Shown: one piece after another, positions 1 through 8,280 of the stretch
How the letters are laid out: each line of letters begins with the position of its first letter
Position numbering within the stretch: position 1 is the stretch's first letter
Assembly: GCA_964488495.1 (NCBI GenBank)
Contig: CAZAUQ010000020.1
Span: 1 to 35,455 of the forward strand
Direction of reading: 5' to 3'
Length of the DNA: 35,455 bases
Source of the DNA: UBA1402 sp964488495
Lineage (GTDB): Bacteria; Bacteroidota; Bacteroidia; Bacteroidales; UBA1402
Notes under the pieces: model-generated
Told to the model about the DNA's origin: nothing
Databases searched by the model: none
The model's input: the letters and a program-made list of their open reading frames with translations, nothing else
Program-made: the position numbers and the translations under genes

Positions 1-3000
1 AGGCACAGACTGCAAGCCCGTAATCAACACAGCATTGGAAGCCGCACTCAGCCCCCCGTGCTCATTAGCCGCATGCACCACAAATTCAGCACTCTCCACC
101 CCAGCCGGAATCTCGTAGGAACAAGAAGTAGTAACATCCACTATCTCACCGTCCCTGCAAACCACATAACACAGCACATAATCGCTGGAATCCCAAACCA
201 AATGCCCTGAATCCAAAGCCAGAACAGGAGCCTCCGCCTGTTCGGTAGCCAGCGTCGGCTGCCAGGCATCCGAACCGCCCAGCACATTGTCGATGGTAAA
301 CTGAGCCGCCTCCTCGGCAGTCAGCACCGGATTGTACGACACCGTACCGGCCGTAAAAGTAGTCATACGATTACTCAAATCCACCGGATCGCCACTGGCA
401 TTCACACTATTGAATTCCGCAAACAAAGCGGGTAAAATGGTCTCACTCATATTAGTCCAACCGGCAGCCGTTGGCAACACCTTCATGGTTGTATTCAGGT
501 AAACAGCCCGCGGAGCCCCCTGCCAGGGACGTCCCAGACTGTAAGTGCCGTTCACCACTTGTCTGGCTTCGTCGTCCACACCGTCGATGGTACAATCGCT
601 GAACACATAGCCCCAGTCGCTTGTACCCGAAGGAGCCGTAATGCAATTACCGCTCCGTTTTTCGAGAGCCAGCAGACAACGGTTGAAGAAAATATCGCTG
701 CCGCCGCAAATAAAGTCGACCACCCCGTTGATCTGGCAATCTTCGAAATACATCCGCCCGGAATTGCCCGAAAAATAGGTATCCTGAAAGCTGAGCAGGC
801 TGATGTTTTTGAAAATATTCTTTGTACCGGTGTCGTGCAAAACCACCGCCCGACCGGTAGTATTCTGATAAGGATACTTGTTCTGGAATCTAATATCCTG
901 TGCATAAAATCCCGAGGCTTCGCTCAGGAAAATGGTAGAAGTAACACCGATGCCTTCGGTGATGGAAGTATTGTAGACCAAAACTCCCTCGCGGCTCTGC
1001 CCTATGAGCGACACTTTGTTGGTCGTAATGGTAGTAATGCCCGAACCCAGGTCGTATTCCCCGTTTTTGAGCAAGATACGGTAACGTTCCCCCGTCTGTG
1101 AAGCATGAGCCGCATCCAGAGCCGCCAACAATTCTGTGGAATTGGAGACCACGGCATCGTAAAGCTTTTTGCTCACCACCGGCCGTTCCATGGTTGTAAA
1201 ACGAATAGTAATAACGGAATCCAGGAAATTGTCCGTCAAATCGGATACCGCATTGGCAGGAAGAACAAATTCGTATTCCCTTGCGTAATCCAGGCCCCGG
1301 TAAGCGAAACTCAGGGTTTTACCGCTGACCACTCCCTCCAGGGGCTGCTCATTGAGACTGGCAGACAACGAATCGACCATTTTGATCTTTTCGTCAAAAC
1401 TGAGCACAATTTTCCCCGTAGCAGAAGCCCCGACGGACTGATCGGCCGGCACAGAACTCAGCAGGACCGGAGCCTTGCCATCGTTAATAATCAGGCCCGT
1501 CCCCGTAACATAAATATCGCTGATGGAAGTACCGTCGTTGTTGGATGTAGTGCCCAGCACCGGCGAAGTATAATCGGGCAGCCAACGCACATAAACCTTA
1601 CTTGCATGATCGGCATCCGTCGGCAGGCTGAATTCGGTATCGTACCAGACCTTGTTGCCCGACATACGAATGGTGTCAACGGTAGTAAATGTCTCGTTGT
1701 CCAGCGAATATTCCAGCTTTACTTTGGAATAGGCGTTGTAGTTGAACAAAAGTGCCGAAGCTACTTTAATATCGGTAAAATTGGTAGCGTCGAAACTGAT
1801 CTGATAATAATACTTGTCGGCGAGTTTTTTCCAGTTGACAGCAGCCGGACGACCTTCGTAACCGCCGGCGGCCATCTGCGACTTATCCAGCCAGCCGGTG
1901 ACATTGCCTGCGGCATCTCTTAGAATAAGCGTAGAAGTACTGTTACCCTCCGAAGCAAAATCGGCCGGACGGCCACTGTTGCCCGGACGATAAAAATCCC
2001 AGCCGGCAATAAAATCCACAGCGCTGTAAATGGCGGTCAACTCATAATCGCGATTCATGTCCAGCAGCAATTCGCTGTTGGTTTCGCCCGAACTCCAGTT
2101 GTTGAACGATAAAATTCTGTTCCCTGCGGCTTTGAGGCTCACCTGAGTGGCTTCTTCGTAGCGAAGGGTATCGTTAATTACAGTACCTGCCGGCGAAGTA
2201 GTAATCATGTAGTCGTTGGCCCCGCCCTCTACGGACAATACCAGGCTATATGTATTTAGCTTATCAAAGAAGGCAATCAGATTGGTATCGGCCGTAATAG
2301 TATGCACATAAGGATTGTCTTCCGACAGGACAGCGCCCTGTCCGTCTTGCCAATGCCTGAATTTATAACCAAAGTTCTTGTTGGCGGTCAGCGTAATTTC
2401 GGAACCTTCGTCAAATGTGTCTCCAGAAGGGCTCAGCGTAATGTCGCCGGCTGTTGCGGGGGAAACGGCTGTGTTCAGCTTATATTTGGCCACCTCAATC
2501 AGGTTGCCCGTAATCTGGCCTGTTATCGCGATGTTATAAAATCCGATTTGCTTGTTGTTGCCCAGGCTGTGAATGTAAATCCTGAAGACAAAAGATTCTC
2601 CCGATGCCGTCAGGCCTTCCAGCGGATAATCGTACACCGAAAAGAAGGGATCTTCGTTGTTGCGGTTGGGTTTTATATCCTGGGCTATAATCTCTTCTTC
2701 CCCATCGCCGATGGCTCGGGTCAACACCAGATAACCTCCGTCGGTGCCAAAACGCGAAGCTTTGAAACTGACGCGGGTGGGTGTAAACTGTAAACCCAGC
2801 GAAGGCTTGAGCATAAAACTGAGCTCATGGCCTGCCGTTGCCGAACCGGTCTGGGCATCGGGCTGAATTTTGGAATACGATACACTTTCGGTGTTGGGTG
2901 ACTGAATGCCTGTACAACTCAGGTGCGATCCCAAAACAAAATTGCTCAGCGTAAAGGCTGTGTCGTTGTTTATTTGGGCTGCCGCCGGATTGGCCGTACC

Positions 3001-3096
3001 CTGATCAAAAGGCCAGGTGGCCGTAACGGTAGTTTGGGCAAAGGCCGAAAAAGAAATAAACAAAAAAGAGACCAGAACAAATCGTAGTGTTTTCAT
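1..3096 (-). CDS. Secreted multidomain pectinesterase (partial, C-terminus off the left edge)
   Basis: This reading frame is open from an ATG at 3096 to the window edge (1032 codons, no stop), so the gene continues to the left. It starts with a signal peptide (MKTLRFVLVSFLF..., ending AFAQ). Residues about 206-350 look like two divergent InlB-type bacterial repeats. Residues about 539-640 look like an SbsA-type Ig domain (Big_5). Residues about 638-945 are a pectin methylesterase (carbohydrate esterase family 8) beta-helix. The family motifs are visible: FQDT with QDT at 771-773, VDFICGG with the catalytic Asp at 794, and LGRPW at 854-858 carrying the active-site Arg. The enzyme should remove methyl esters from homogalacturonan outside the cell. 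Export by T9SS is inferred, because the C-terminal sorting domain would lie beyond the edge. The long plus-strand frames over this gene are shadows. Confidence 0.9.
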   Translation of the reverse strand, partial: MKTLRFVLVSFLFISFSAFAQTTVTATWPFDQGTANPAAAQINNDTAFTLSNFVLGSHLSCTGIQSPNTESVSYSKIQPDAQTGSATAGHELSFMLKPSLGLQFTPTRVSFKASRFGTDGGYLVLTRAIGDGEEEIIAQDIKPNRNNEDPFFSVYDYPLEGLTASGESFVFRIYIHSLGNNKQIGFYNIAITGQITGNLIEVAKYKLNTAVSPATAGDITLSPSGDTFDEGSEITLTANKNFGYKFRHWQDGQGAVLSEDNPYVHTITADTNLIAFFDKLNTYSLVLSVEGGANDYMITTSPAGTVINDTLRYEEATQVSLKAAGNRILSFNNWSSGETNSELLLDMNRDYELTAIYSAVDFIAGWDFYRPGNSGRPADFASEGNSTSTLILRDAAGNVTGWLDKSQMAAGGYEGRPAAVNWKKLADKYYYQISFDATNFTDIKVASALLFNYNAYSKVKLEYSLDNETFTTVDTIRMSGNKVWYDTEFSLPTDADHASKVYVRWLPDYTSPVLGTTSNNDGTSISDIYVTGTGLIINDGKAPVLLSSVPADQSVGASATGKIVLSFDEKIKMVDSLSASLNEQPLEGVVSGKTLSFAYRGLDYAREYEFVLPANAVSDLTDNFLDSVITIRFTTMERPVVSKKLYDAVVSNSTELLAALDAAHASQTGERYRILLKNGEYDLGSGITTITTNKVSLIGQSREGVLVYNTSITEGIGVTSTIFLSEASGFYAQDIRFQNKYPYQNTTGRAVVLHDTGTKNIFKNISLLSFQDTYFSGNSGRMYFEDCQINGVVDFICGGSDIFFNRCLLALEKRSGNCITAPSGTSDWGYVFSDCTIDGVDDEARQVVNGTYSLGRPWQGAPRAVYLNTTMKVLPTAAGWTNMSETILPALFAEFNSVNASGDPVDLSNRMTTFTAGTVSYNPVLTAEEAAQFTIDNVLGGSDAWQPTLATEQAEAPVLALDSGHLVWDSSDYVLCYVVCRDGEIVDVTTSCSYEIPAGVESAEFVVHAANEHGGLSAASNAVLITGLQSVP

Positions 3097-3130
3097 AGAT
3101 ATCAAAAAGAAGGTTAATAAAAGGCAGAGG

Positions 3131-3138
3131 CAAACATA
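3131..3138 (-). promoter_or_regulatory. Candidate -7 element for the pectinesterase gene
   Basis: Read on the minus strand this is TATGTTTG, a full match to the Bacteroidota -7 consensus TAnnTTTG, 34 bp upstream of the pectinesterase ATG. No TTTG -33 element is seen at the usual distance, so the call rests on the -7 box and its position. Confidence 0.5.
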
Positions 3139-3296
3139 CAAATTTCTCTTAAAAAAACTTTATGTATCGCTGTTTTTTTGTTATGAACGGATTTTATCTA
3201 TAGTCTTAGTTTCAATCCTGGCTTTATTATCACTTCATTACCAACAAAGATATTATTCAGGTGGAAGACTTCTGCTGGGCATTCATCGCTTTTTTA

Positions 3297-3304
3297 TACC
3301 TTTG
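3297..3304 (+). promoter_or_regulatory. Candidate -7 element for aroA
   Basis: TACCTTTG matches TAnnTTTG and lies 24 bp before the ATG chosen for aroA. It supports starting aroA at 3329 rather than at the far-upstream in-frame codon at 3017. No good -33 element is visible. The rest of the divergent region 3097-3328 is AT-rich and shows nothing else recognisable. Confidence 0.5.
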
Positions 3305-3328
3305 CAGCAAATTGTTTTTTCATTTATT

Positions 3329-4714
3329 ATGTTCGCTTATTCTGCCTGCCAGCCCATAGCTCCCGATCATGTGCAAGGAGAAATAGCCTTGCCTGCTTCC
3401 AAAAGCATCAGCAACAGGGCTCTTATTCTCTATGCTCTGGCAGGGGACATATCTACAGAAGGCAAGACCACAGAGGGCAAGAGCCTTAAAGTTGATTTTG
3501 CCGACTGTGAAGACAGCAGCCTGATGCTGCAAGCCCTGCTCAGCCCCGGGAACCTCAAGGATGCCGGAGCAGCGGGCACCGTAATGCGCTTTTTGACATC
3601 TTATTACGCACTGACTCCCGGAGAGTGGACGCTTACAGGAACAGAAAGAATGAAACAACGCCCCATAGGCTTGCTGGTGGAAGCACTCCGGCAACTGGGT
3701 GCCGATATCACCTATTTGGAAAATCAAGGTTGTCCTCCCCTGCTGATCAAAGGCAAAGAACTTAAGGGAGGCCGCCTGTGTATAGACGGCAGTATAAGCA
3801 GCCAGTACATTACATCCCTGATGCTTATCGGGCCTTATGTTAAGGGCGGACTGGAAATAGAGTTGCTCAACAAAATAGCCTCAGCTCCCTATATTCGCAT
3901 GACAGCCTCTTTGATGGAGTCTTTTGGCGCCGGGCTGAGTTTCGACAAAAACCTCATATCCATTGAACAAGGCAGTTACACAGCTCCCGAAGATTTCCGG
4001 GTAGAAGCCGACTGGTCGGCTGCTTCTTATTGGTTCGAAGTATTGAGCCTGGCTCAATCGGGGCAACTTATCCTGCACGGATTGCAAGCCGACAGCCTTC
4101 AGGGCGATGCCCGGGTGATGGAATGGTTCAAAGATTTTGGCGTAAAAGCCGAATTCATAGACCTCCCCGCCGAAAAAAAGATATGTGCGGCTGAGAAGGC
4201 CCTGCCGAACTCAGGTACCGCCAAATTCACCGACAGTCCGCAGGCTGGAAAACCGGGCAAACAAGCTTTACTACTGAGCAAAACCGAACAAAAATGCTCT
4301 TTCTTCGAAGCAGACTTCAGCCAGCAACCCGACCTGGCTCAAACCTTTGTGGTAACAGCTGCTTTAAAGGGGATTCCTTTTCGCATCAGCGGACTGGACA
4401 GCCTCAAAATAAAAGAGACCGACCGCCTGCAGGCCCTGATTCAGGAAATGCTCAAACTGGGCTTTGTACTCGAAGAGAGCAGCCCCAATACCCTGGAATG
4501 GCAGGGCAAAAAAAAGCCTGCACAGAGCTGCATCAGCATAACGACCTATCAGGATCACCGCATGGCTATGGCCTTTGCTCCTGCAGCACTCTGGATCAGG
4601 AATCAAAGCGGGATAAGGCTTTTCGAAATTGAAAAGCCGGCCGTGGTAGTTAAATCTTATCCCGGTTTTTGGGAAGGACTCAAAACCTGTGGTTTTACTT
4701 TGAATTATAAATGA
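3329..4714 (+). CDS. aroA: 3-phosphoshikimate 1-carboxyvinyltransferase (EPSP synthase)
   Basis: The enzyme joins phosphoenolpyruvate to shikimate-3-phosphate in the cytoplasmic shikimate pathway to chorismate. Family motifs seen are LPASKSISNRALIL near the N-terminus (phosphate-binding Lys, Ser and Arg), AGTVMRFLTSYYA, QRPIGLLVEALRQLGAD, SSQYITSLMLIGP, DLAQTFVVTAALKG, KETDRLQAL and DHRMAMAFA. The frame is open from 3017, but that extension lacks family similarity and crosses a divergent promoter region. The ATG at 3329 begins right before the conserved domain and gives 461 residues. This is somewhat longer than the usual 420-430, apparently because of a low-complexity insert near residues 281-312. 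The stop overlaps the next gene's start in an ATGA, so the two are probably cotranslated. Confidence 0.95.
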   Translation: MFAYSACQPIAPDHVQGEIALPASKSISNRALILYALAGDISTEGKTTEGKSLKVDFADCEDSSLMLQALLSPGNLKDAGAAGTVMRFLTSYYALTPGEWTLTGTERMKQRPIGLLVEALRQLGADITYLENQGCPPLLIKGKELKGGRLCIDGSISSQYITSLMLIGPYVKGGLEIELLNKIASAPYIRMTASLMESFGAGLSFDKNLISIEQGSYTAPEDFRVEADWSAASYWFEVLSLAQSGQLILHGLQADSLQGDARVMEWFKDFGVKAEFIDLPAEKKICAAEKALPNSGTAKFTDSPQAGKPGKQALLLSKTEQKCSFFEADFSQQPDLAQTFVVTAALKGIPFRISGLDSLKIKETDRLQALIQEMLKLGFVLEESSPNTLEWQGKKKPAQSCISITTYQDHRMAMAFAPAALWIRNQSGIRLFEIEKPAVVVKSYPGFWEGLKTCGFTLNYK

Positions 4715-5142
4715 CGATGGTTATTTGGATCTTGCTTGCCAGTCTGGCGTTTCTGGGGTTGTTCAGCTGGCTGCTCAGTAAATTTTTATTCCGCAAAGGG
4801 CAGTCACCTGCTGAGGCATCAGAACAATCGGAACAAACTACTCAAACGGACGACGATGCTTGTTGCGGCCAACACCTGGTGTGCGAAAAGGACAGCCTGC
4901 TGTACCAGGGCGAAGAGATTGTCTATTACGACGACGAAGAGCTCGATGCATACAAAGGCCTGTCTGCAGAGGCCTATACCGAAGCTCAGCTCAGGGACTT
5001 CGAAGAAGTGTTCTTCAGCCTGCAGGACCGCGACATGGCCGGATGGTTGCGCAGCCTGCAGCTGAGAGAAATCAACCTGCCCCTGGAGTTGAGAGACGAA
5101 GCTCTGATGATCGTAAGCGAAAGAAGGCAAAACATACAATAA
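4711..5142 (+). CDS. Small membrane-anchored acidic protein with CCGQH motif, function unknown
   Basis: A 143-residue protein with one N-terminal hydrophobic segment (residues about 4-26) followed by basic KFLFRKG, which predicts a single-pass anchor with a cytoplasmic tail. A Gln/Thr/Ser-rich linker leads to CCGQHLVCE (Cys51, Cys52, His55, Cys58), a possible metal or redox site. An acidic helical domain follows, including EIVYYDDEELDAYKG and GWLRSLQLREINLPLELR. I recall similar proteins next to aroA in other Bacteroidales, sometimes labelled phospholipase without visible support; no lipase motif is present here. It overlaps aroA by 4 bp and ends 42 bp before porW, suggesting one operon. An alternative start is the ATG two codons later. 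It is a real gene by its overlap and composition; the function is open. Confidence 0.75.
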   Translation: MTMVIWILLASLAFLGLFSWLLSKFLFRKGQSPAEASEQSEQTTQTDDDACCGQHLVCEKDSLLYQGEEIVYYDDEELDAYKGLSAEAYTEAQLRDFEEVFFSLQDRDMAGWLRSLQLREINLPLELRDEALMIVSERRQNIQ

Positions 5143-5184
5143 AACGGGCAAAAAGCTGTTTAATAACCGATCAGCCTCTTTGTA

Positions 5185-7850
5185 TTGAAAGCATTATCAA
5201 CACATATACTTCTGTTAAGCCTGCTGATGCTTGCGGCTTCCTCCTGCTCCACACAGAAAAACACCTGGATGGCTCGTAATTATCATGCGCTGACCACTCA
5301 TTACAACATCAAATTTAACGGGCAGGAAAGTTACGAGGCAGGACTGAAACAAATGGAGCTTGGTCACAAAGAGGATTACTCCTCGCTGCTGCCTGTTTTT
5401 CCATATAACGAGCAAACGGCTTCTCAGGCAGCCGGCAACATGAACCGCTGCATCGAAAAATGCGAAAAGGCCATCAAAACTCATTCCATACGGGTAAAAC
5501 CAGATAAACAACCCGAACGCAACGCCAGCGAAAAAGAAAAACTGTTTTACAGTCAGGAAGAATTCAATCCCATTATGGGACAGGTCTTTTTGCTGATGGC
5601 CAAAGCTCAGTTATACAAAGCCGATTATTTGTCGGCTGGTTCAACCTGCTCCTACATCATCAGGCATTTCTCCACCGACAAACCTCTTTGCGACGAAGCC
5701 AGGATCTGGCTGGCCAGATCGTATTACGAACAGGAATGGTATTACGATGCAGAAAATATTTTTTACGCCCTCAACGACCAGGGTTTTGATCCTAAACTCA
5801 ACGCCTTGTACGCTACTTCTTATGCCGACTTTTTGCTAAGGCAGGAAAAAAGCAGCCAGGCTCTGCCCTATCTGGAAATTGCTTTGAAGAATACACGCAA
5901 AAAACAGGAAAAACAACGCTATCTGTTTTTGCTGGCCCAATTGTATCAGGAAACAGGCTCTTCGGCCAAGGCTTTTGAACTCTACAAAGCTGTGCCACAA
6001 AAGAACCCTCCTTACGAAATGGCCCTGAACGCCCGGATCAGGCAGACAGAAGTATATTCCCGGGGAAACAGCCGTTCGGCTTTGAAAAAATTAAAAAGGC
6101 TCAGCCGCAATCCCAACAACCAAAACTACCTGGATGCCATTTATTACGCTATGGGCAACCTGTATTTTTCGGAAAACGACACTCTGAATGCCATCGGGAG
6201 TTATCGTTCTGCCATAGCGCAAAGCACTTCCAACGGTCCGTACAAAGCTCAGGCTCTGATGAGTCTGGGCGACTATTTTTACCGTAACGAACTCTTTCTG
6301 GAAGCAGCCCCTTGTTATCAACAAGCCAAAGGCCTCATCAGCGAAGAGCACAAAGAAAAGGAGCTGGTCGAAGAAAGAGCCAGAGTACTGGATTTGCTTC
6401 AACCCCATCTGGCAACCATACACGAACAGGATAGTCTGCAATGGATGGCGGCCCTGCCCGTCGAGGAACGCGACAAACTGATTGACGAACTCATTGCCGA
6501 AGCCAAAAAAACAGCCCGCCTGGAAGCCAGACTCCGCAACCAGGAAGACGCCCTGAGCGCCAACCAAAGCCTGACTCAGGCCAATGTGCCCGAAGAAACA
6601 GCCCCCACCGTCTTGCCCGGTATGCAAAACGCCGACGACAGCTGGTATTTTTACAATTCCACCACCCTGGAAGCAGGTCAGCGGGAATTTCAACGCAACT
6701 GGGGCAGACGCAGACTCGAAGACAACTGGCGCATCCGGAATAAGGGCGATTTCTTCAGCAACAATGCTTTTACCGGACTCGGTGAGGATGCGGCCCTGCA
6801 AGAGAATGCCTCAGACAGCTTGCTATCCGCAGAAGCCGGAGACAAGCTGCTTACTGACACAGGCGATGACAACGCCGCAGCCGAAATGCCGGAGTTTGAA
6901 GCCTCCGACGATCCCACCCAAGAGGGTTATTACCTCAAAGACCTGCCCTTTACCGAAGAACAACTGCAGACATCGATGGATCTGATTGCCGAGGCCAGTT
7001 TTACATCAGGTATGATCTTTAGAGAACAAATGGGCAACAATGAGCTGGCACTGAAAACGTTCCAAAAATTTGAACAACGTTTTCCCGACGATACCACTTA
7101 TCTGCCCGAAATCTATTACATCTCTTACCTGATGCAGATGCAAAGCGGGAAAAACCAGGTAGCCGACAGCCTTCGCAGTTGCTTATTGGACAGGTTTCCA
7201 CAGACTCAGCAAGCCGGCTTGCTCGAAAATCCTCATTTTCTGGACAAACTCAAAGAAATGTACCGNNNNNNNNNNNNNNNNNNNNNNNNNNNNNNNNNNN
7301 NNNNNNNNNNNNNNNNNNNNNNNNNNNNNNNNNNNNNNNNNNNNNNNNNNNNNNNNNNNNNNNNNGTCAACAAATGCTCAGCTACTGGGAAGAAGGCCGC
7401 CGTCCGGTGAGTTTCAAAGGCTTCTTTTTGGCTTCGGGTATGACAATTGAGGATTCGCTGGCAATGGCCCGTCTGGATTCACTGGCCAACAAATTCACCT
7501 ACCGGCCCGAAGAAGCACATGTGCTGGCCCTGGGATATCGGGCCGATTCCATCAACGTAAACCGCTTACTCTTTGATGTGGCTTTGTACAATTTTACCAA
7601 TTTCCTGATCAGGGATTACGAGCTGAGTCTCGAAAAAATAGGTTCTCAGGAAGCCTTGATGGTGCGCAGTTTCGAAAACCAGGAAGACATTTATCGCTAC
7701 ATCTCGACCCTGAGTTTTCAGGGCGAAGATCCCCTGTTAAAATACCCCGGACTTAAAATCCTGATTTTTTCTGAATCCAACCTGGAACTGCTCAAAGAGG
7801 AATTTCCCGAAGAGGTATACCGACACTTCGTCGAGACCCATTATCCTTAG
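5185..7850 (+). CDS. porW: Type IX secretion lipoprotein PorW/SprE (TPR protein), interrupted by an assembly gap
   Basis: PorW/SprE is a periplasmic-side outer-membrane lipoprotein needed for type IX secretion and gliding, thought to link the trans-envelope motor to the translocon. The N-terminus is a lipoprotein signal (LLLSLLMLAASSC, Cys21). It continues with CSTQKNTWMARNYHALT and FNGQESYEAG, typical of the family, and then many TPR-like helical repeats (residues about 100-400). The start is a TTG: two in-frame stops at 5161-5166 lie just upstream, and no ATG precedes the signal peptide. The frame reaches the N run at 7266. The C-terminal part resumes after 7365 in another frame and ends with TAG at 7848-7850. 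That frame change is explained by the arbitrary gap length, not by a mutation. The gene is convergent with tsaE, 5 bp apart. Confidence 0.85.
7266..7365. other. Assembly gap of 100 N inside porW
   Basis: Exactly 100 N, the conventional placeholder for a scaffold gap of unknown size. The porW codons begin at positions equal to 1 modulo 3 before the gap and 0 modulo 3 after it. If porW is intact, the true missing length must leave remainder 2 when divided by 3. Confidence 0.98.
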
Positions 7851-7855
7851 AATCC

Positions 7856-8278
7856 CTATGAGCCTGGCTTGAGGCTGAGACGGCGTTCTCCGGTATCGAG
7901 CACCTGCAACTCAATTTTGATGCAATCTTCGGGCAGCAGCTCTTCGATTTTTTCGGGCCATTCGATGAAACAGTATTTATCGCTGTAGAAATATTCTTCG
8001 CTGCCTATGCTGTAGGCTTCCTGTATCTTGTTGATGCGGTAAAAATCGAAATGATACACCGCATCCCCTTCGTTCAGGGGATATTCGTTGATCAGAGCGA
8101 AACTGGGGCTGTTCACGGAACTTTTTACGCCCAGTTCAAGGCAAATGGCCTGGATAAGTGTTGTTTTGCCGGCTCCCATGCCACCATAAAAAGCAAAAAC
8201 CCGATTATCGGGAAAATTGTTCAACAAAAGGCGGACTGCCTGCTGTATACCGGATAACTGGAATTCGATGGGTAACAT
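7856..8278 (-). CDS. tsaE: tRNA threonylcarbamoyladenosine biosynthesis ATPase TsaE
   Basis: TsaE is the small P-loop ATPase that works with TsaB and TsaD to make the t6A37 modification on tRNAs that read ANN codons. The 140-residue length is normal. The Walker A motif GGMGAGKTT is at residues 32-40. SVNSPSFALINEY, VYHFDFYRI and FIEWPEKI are the usual conserved blocks. It is the last gene of a minus-strand run trxA-porX-tsaE and starts 2 bp after the porX stop, so it is probably translated from the same message. Its link to PorX seems to be one of position rather than function. Confidence 0.95.
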   Translation of the reverse strand: MLPIEFQLSGIQQAVRLLLNNFPDNRVFAFYGGMGAGKTTLIQAICLELGVKSSVNSPSFALINEYPLNEGDAVYHFDFYRINKIQEAYSIGSEEYFYSDKYCFIEWPEKIEELLPEDCIKIELQVLDTGERRLSLKPGS

Positions 8279-8280
8279 AA

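Noticed and set aside
1105..1923. Plus-strand protein of 272 residues (and a similar one at 559-1101)
   Set aside because: They lie fully opposite the pectinesterase frame, have no recognisable domain, and the minus frame carries signal peptide and catalytic motifs.
3017..3328. N-terminal extension of AroA
   Set aside because: The extra 104 residues show no family similarity, cover the divergent promoter region and precede a -7 box located just before the ATG at 3329.
7179..7850. Separate 223-residue gene after the porW start
   Set aside because: It begins inside the porW coding region in another phase and only becomes sensible after the N gap; its later part is the PorW C-terminus.
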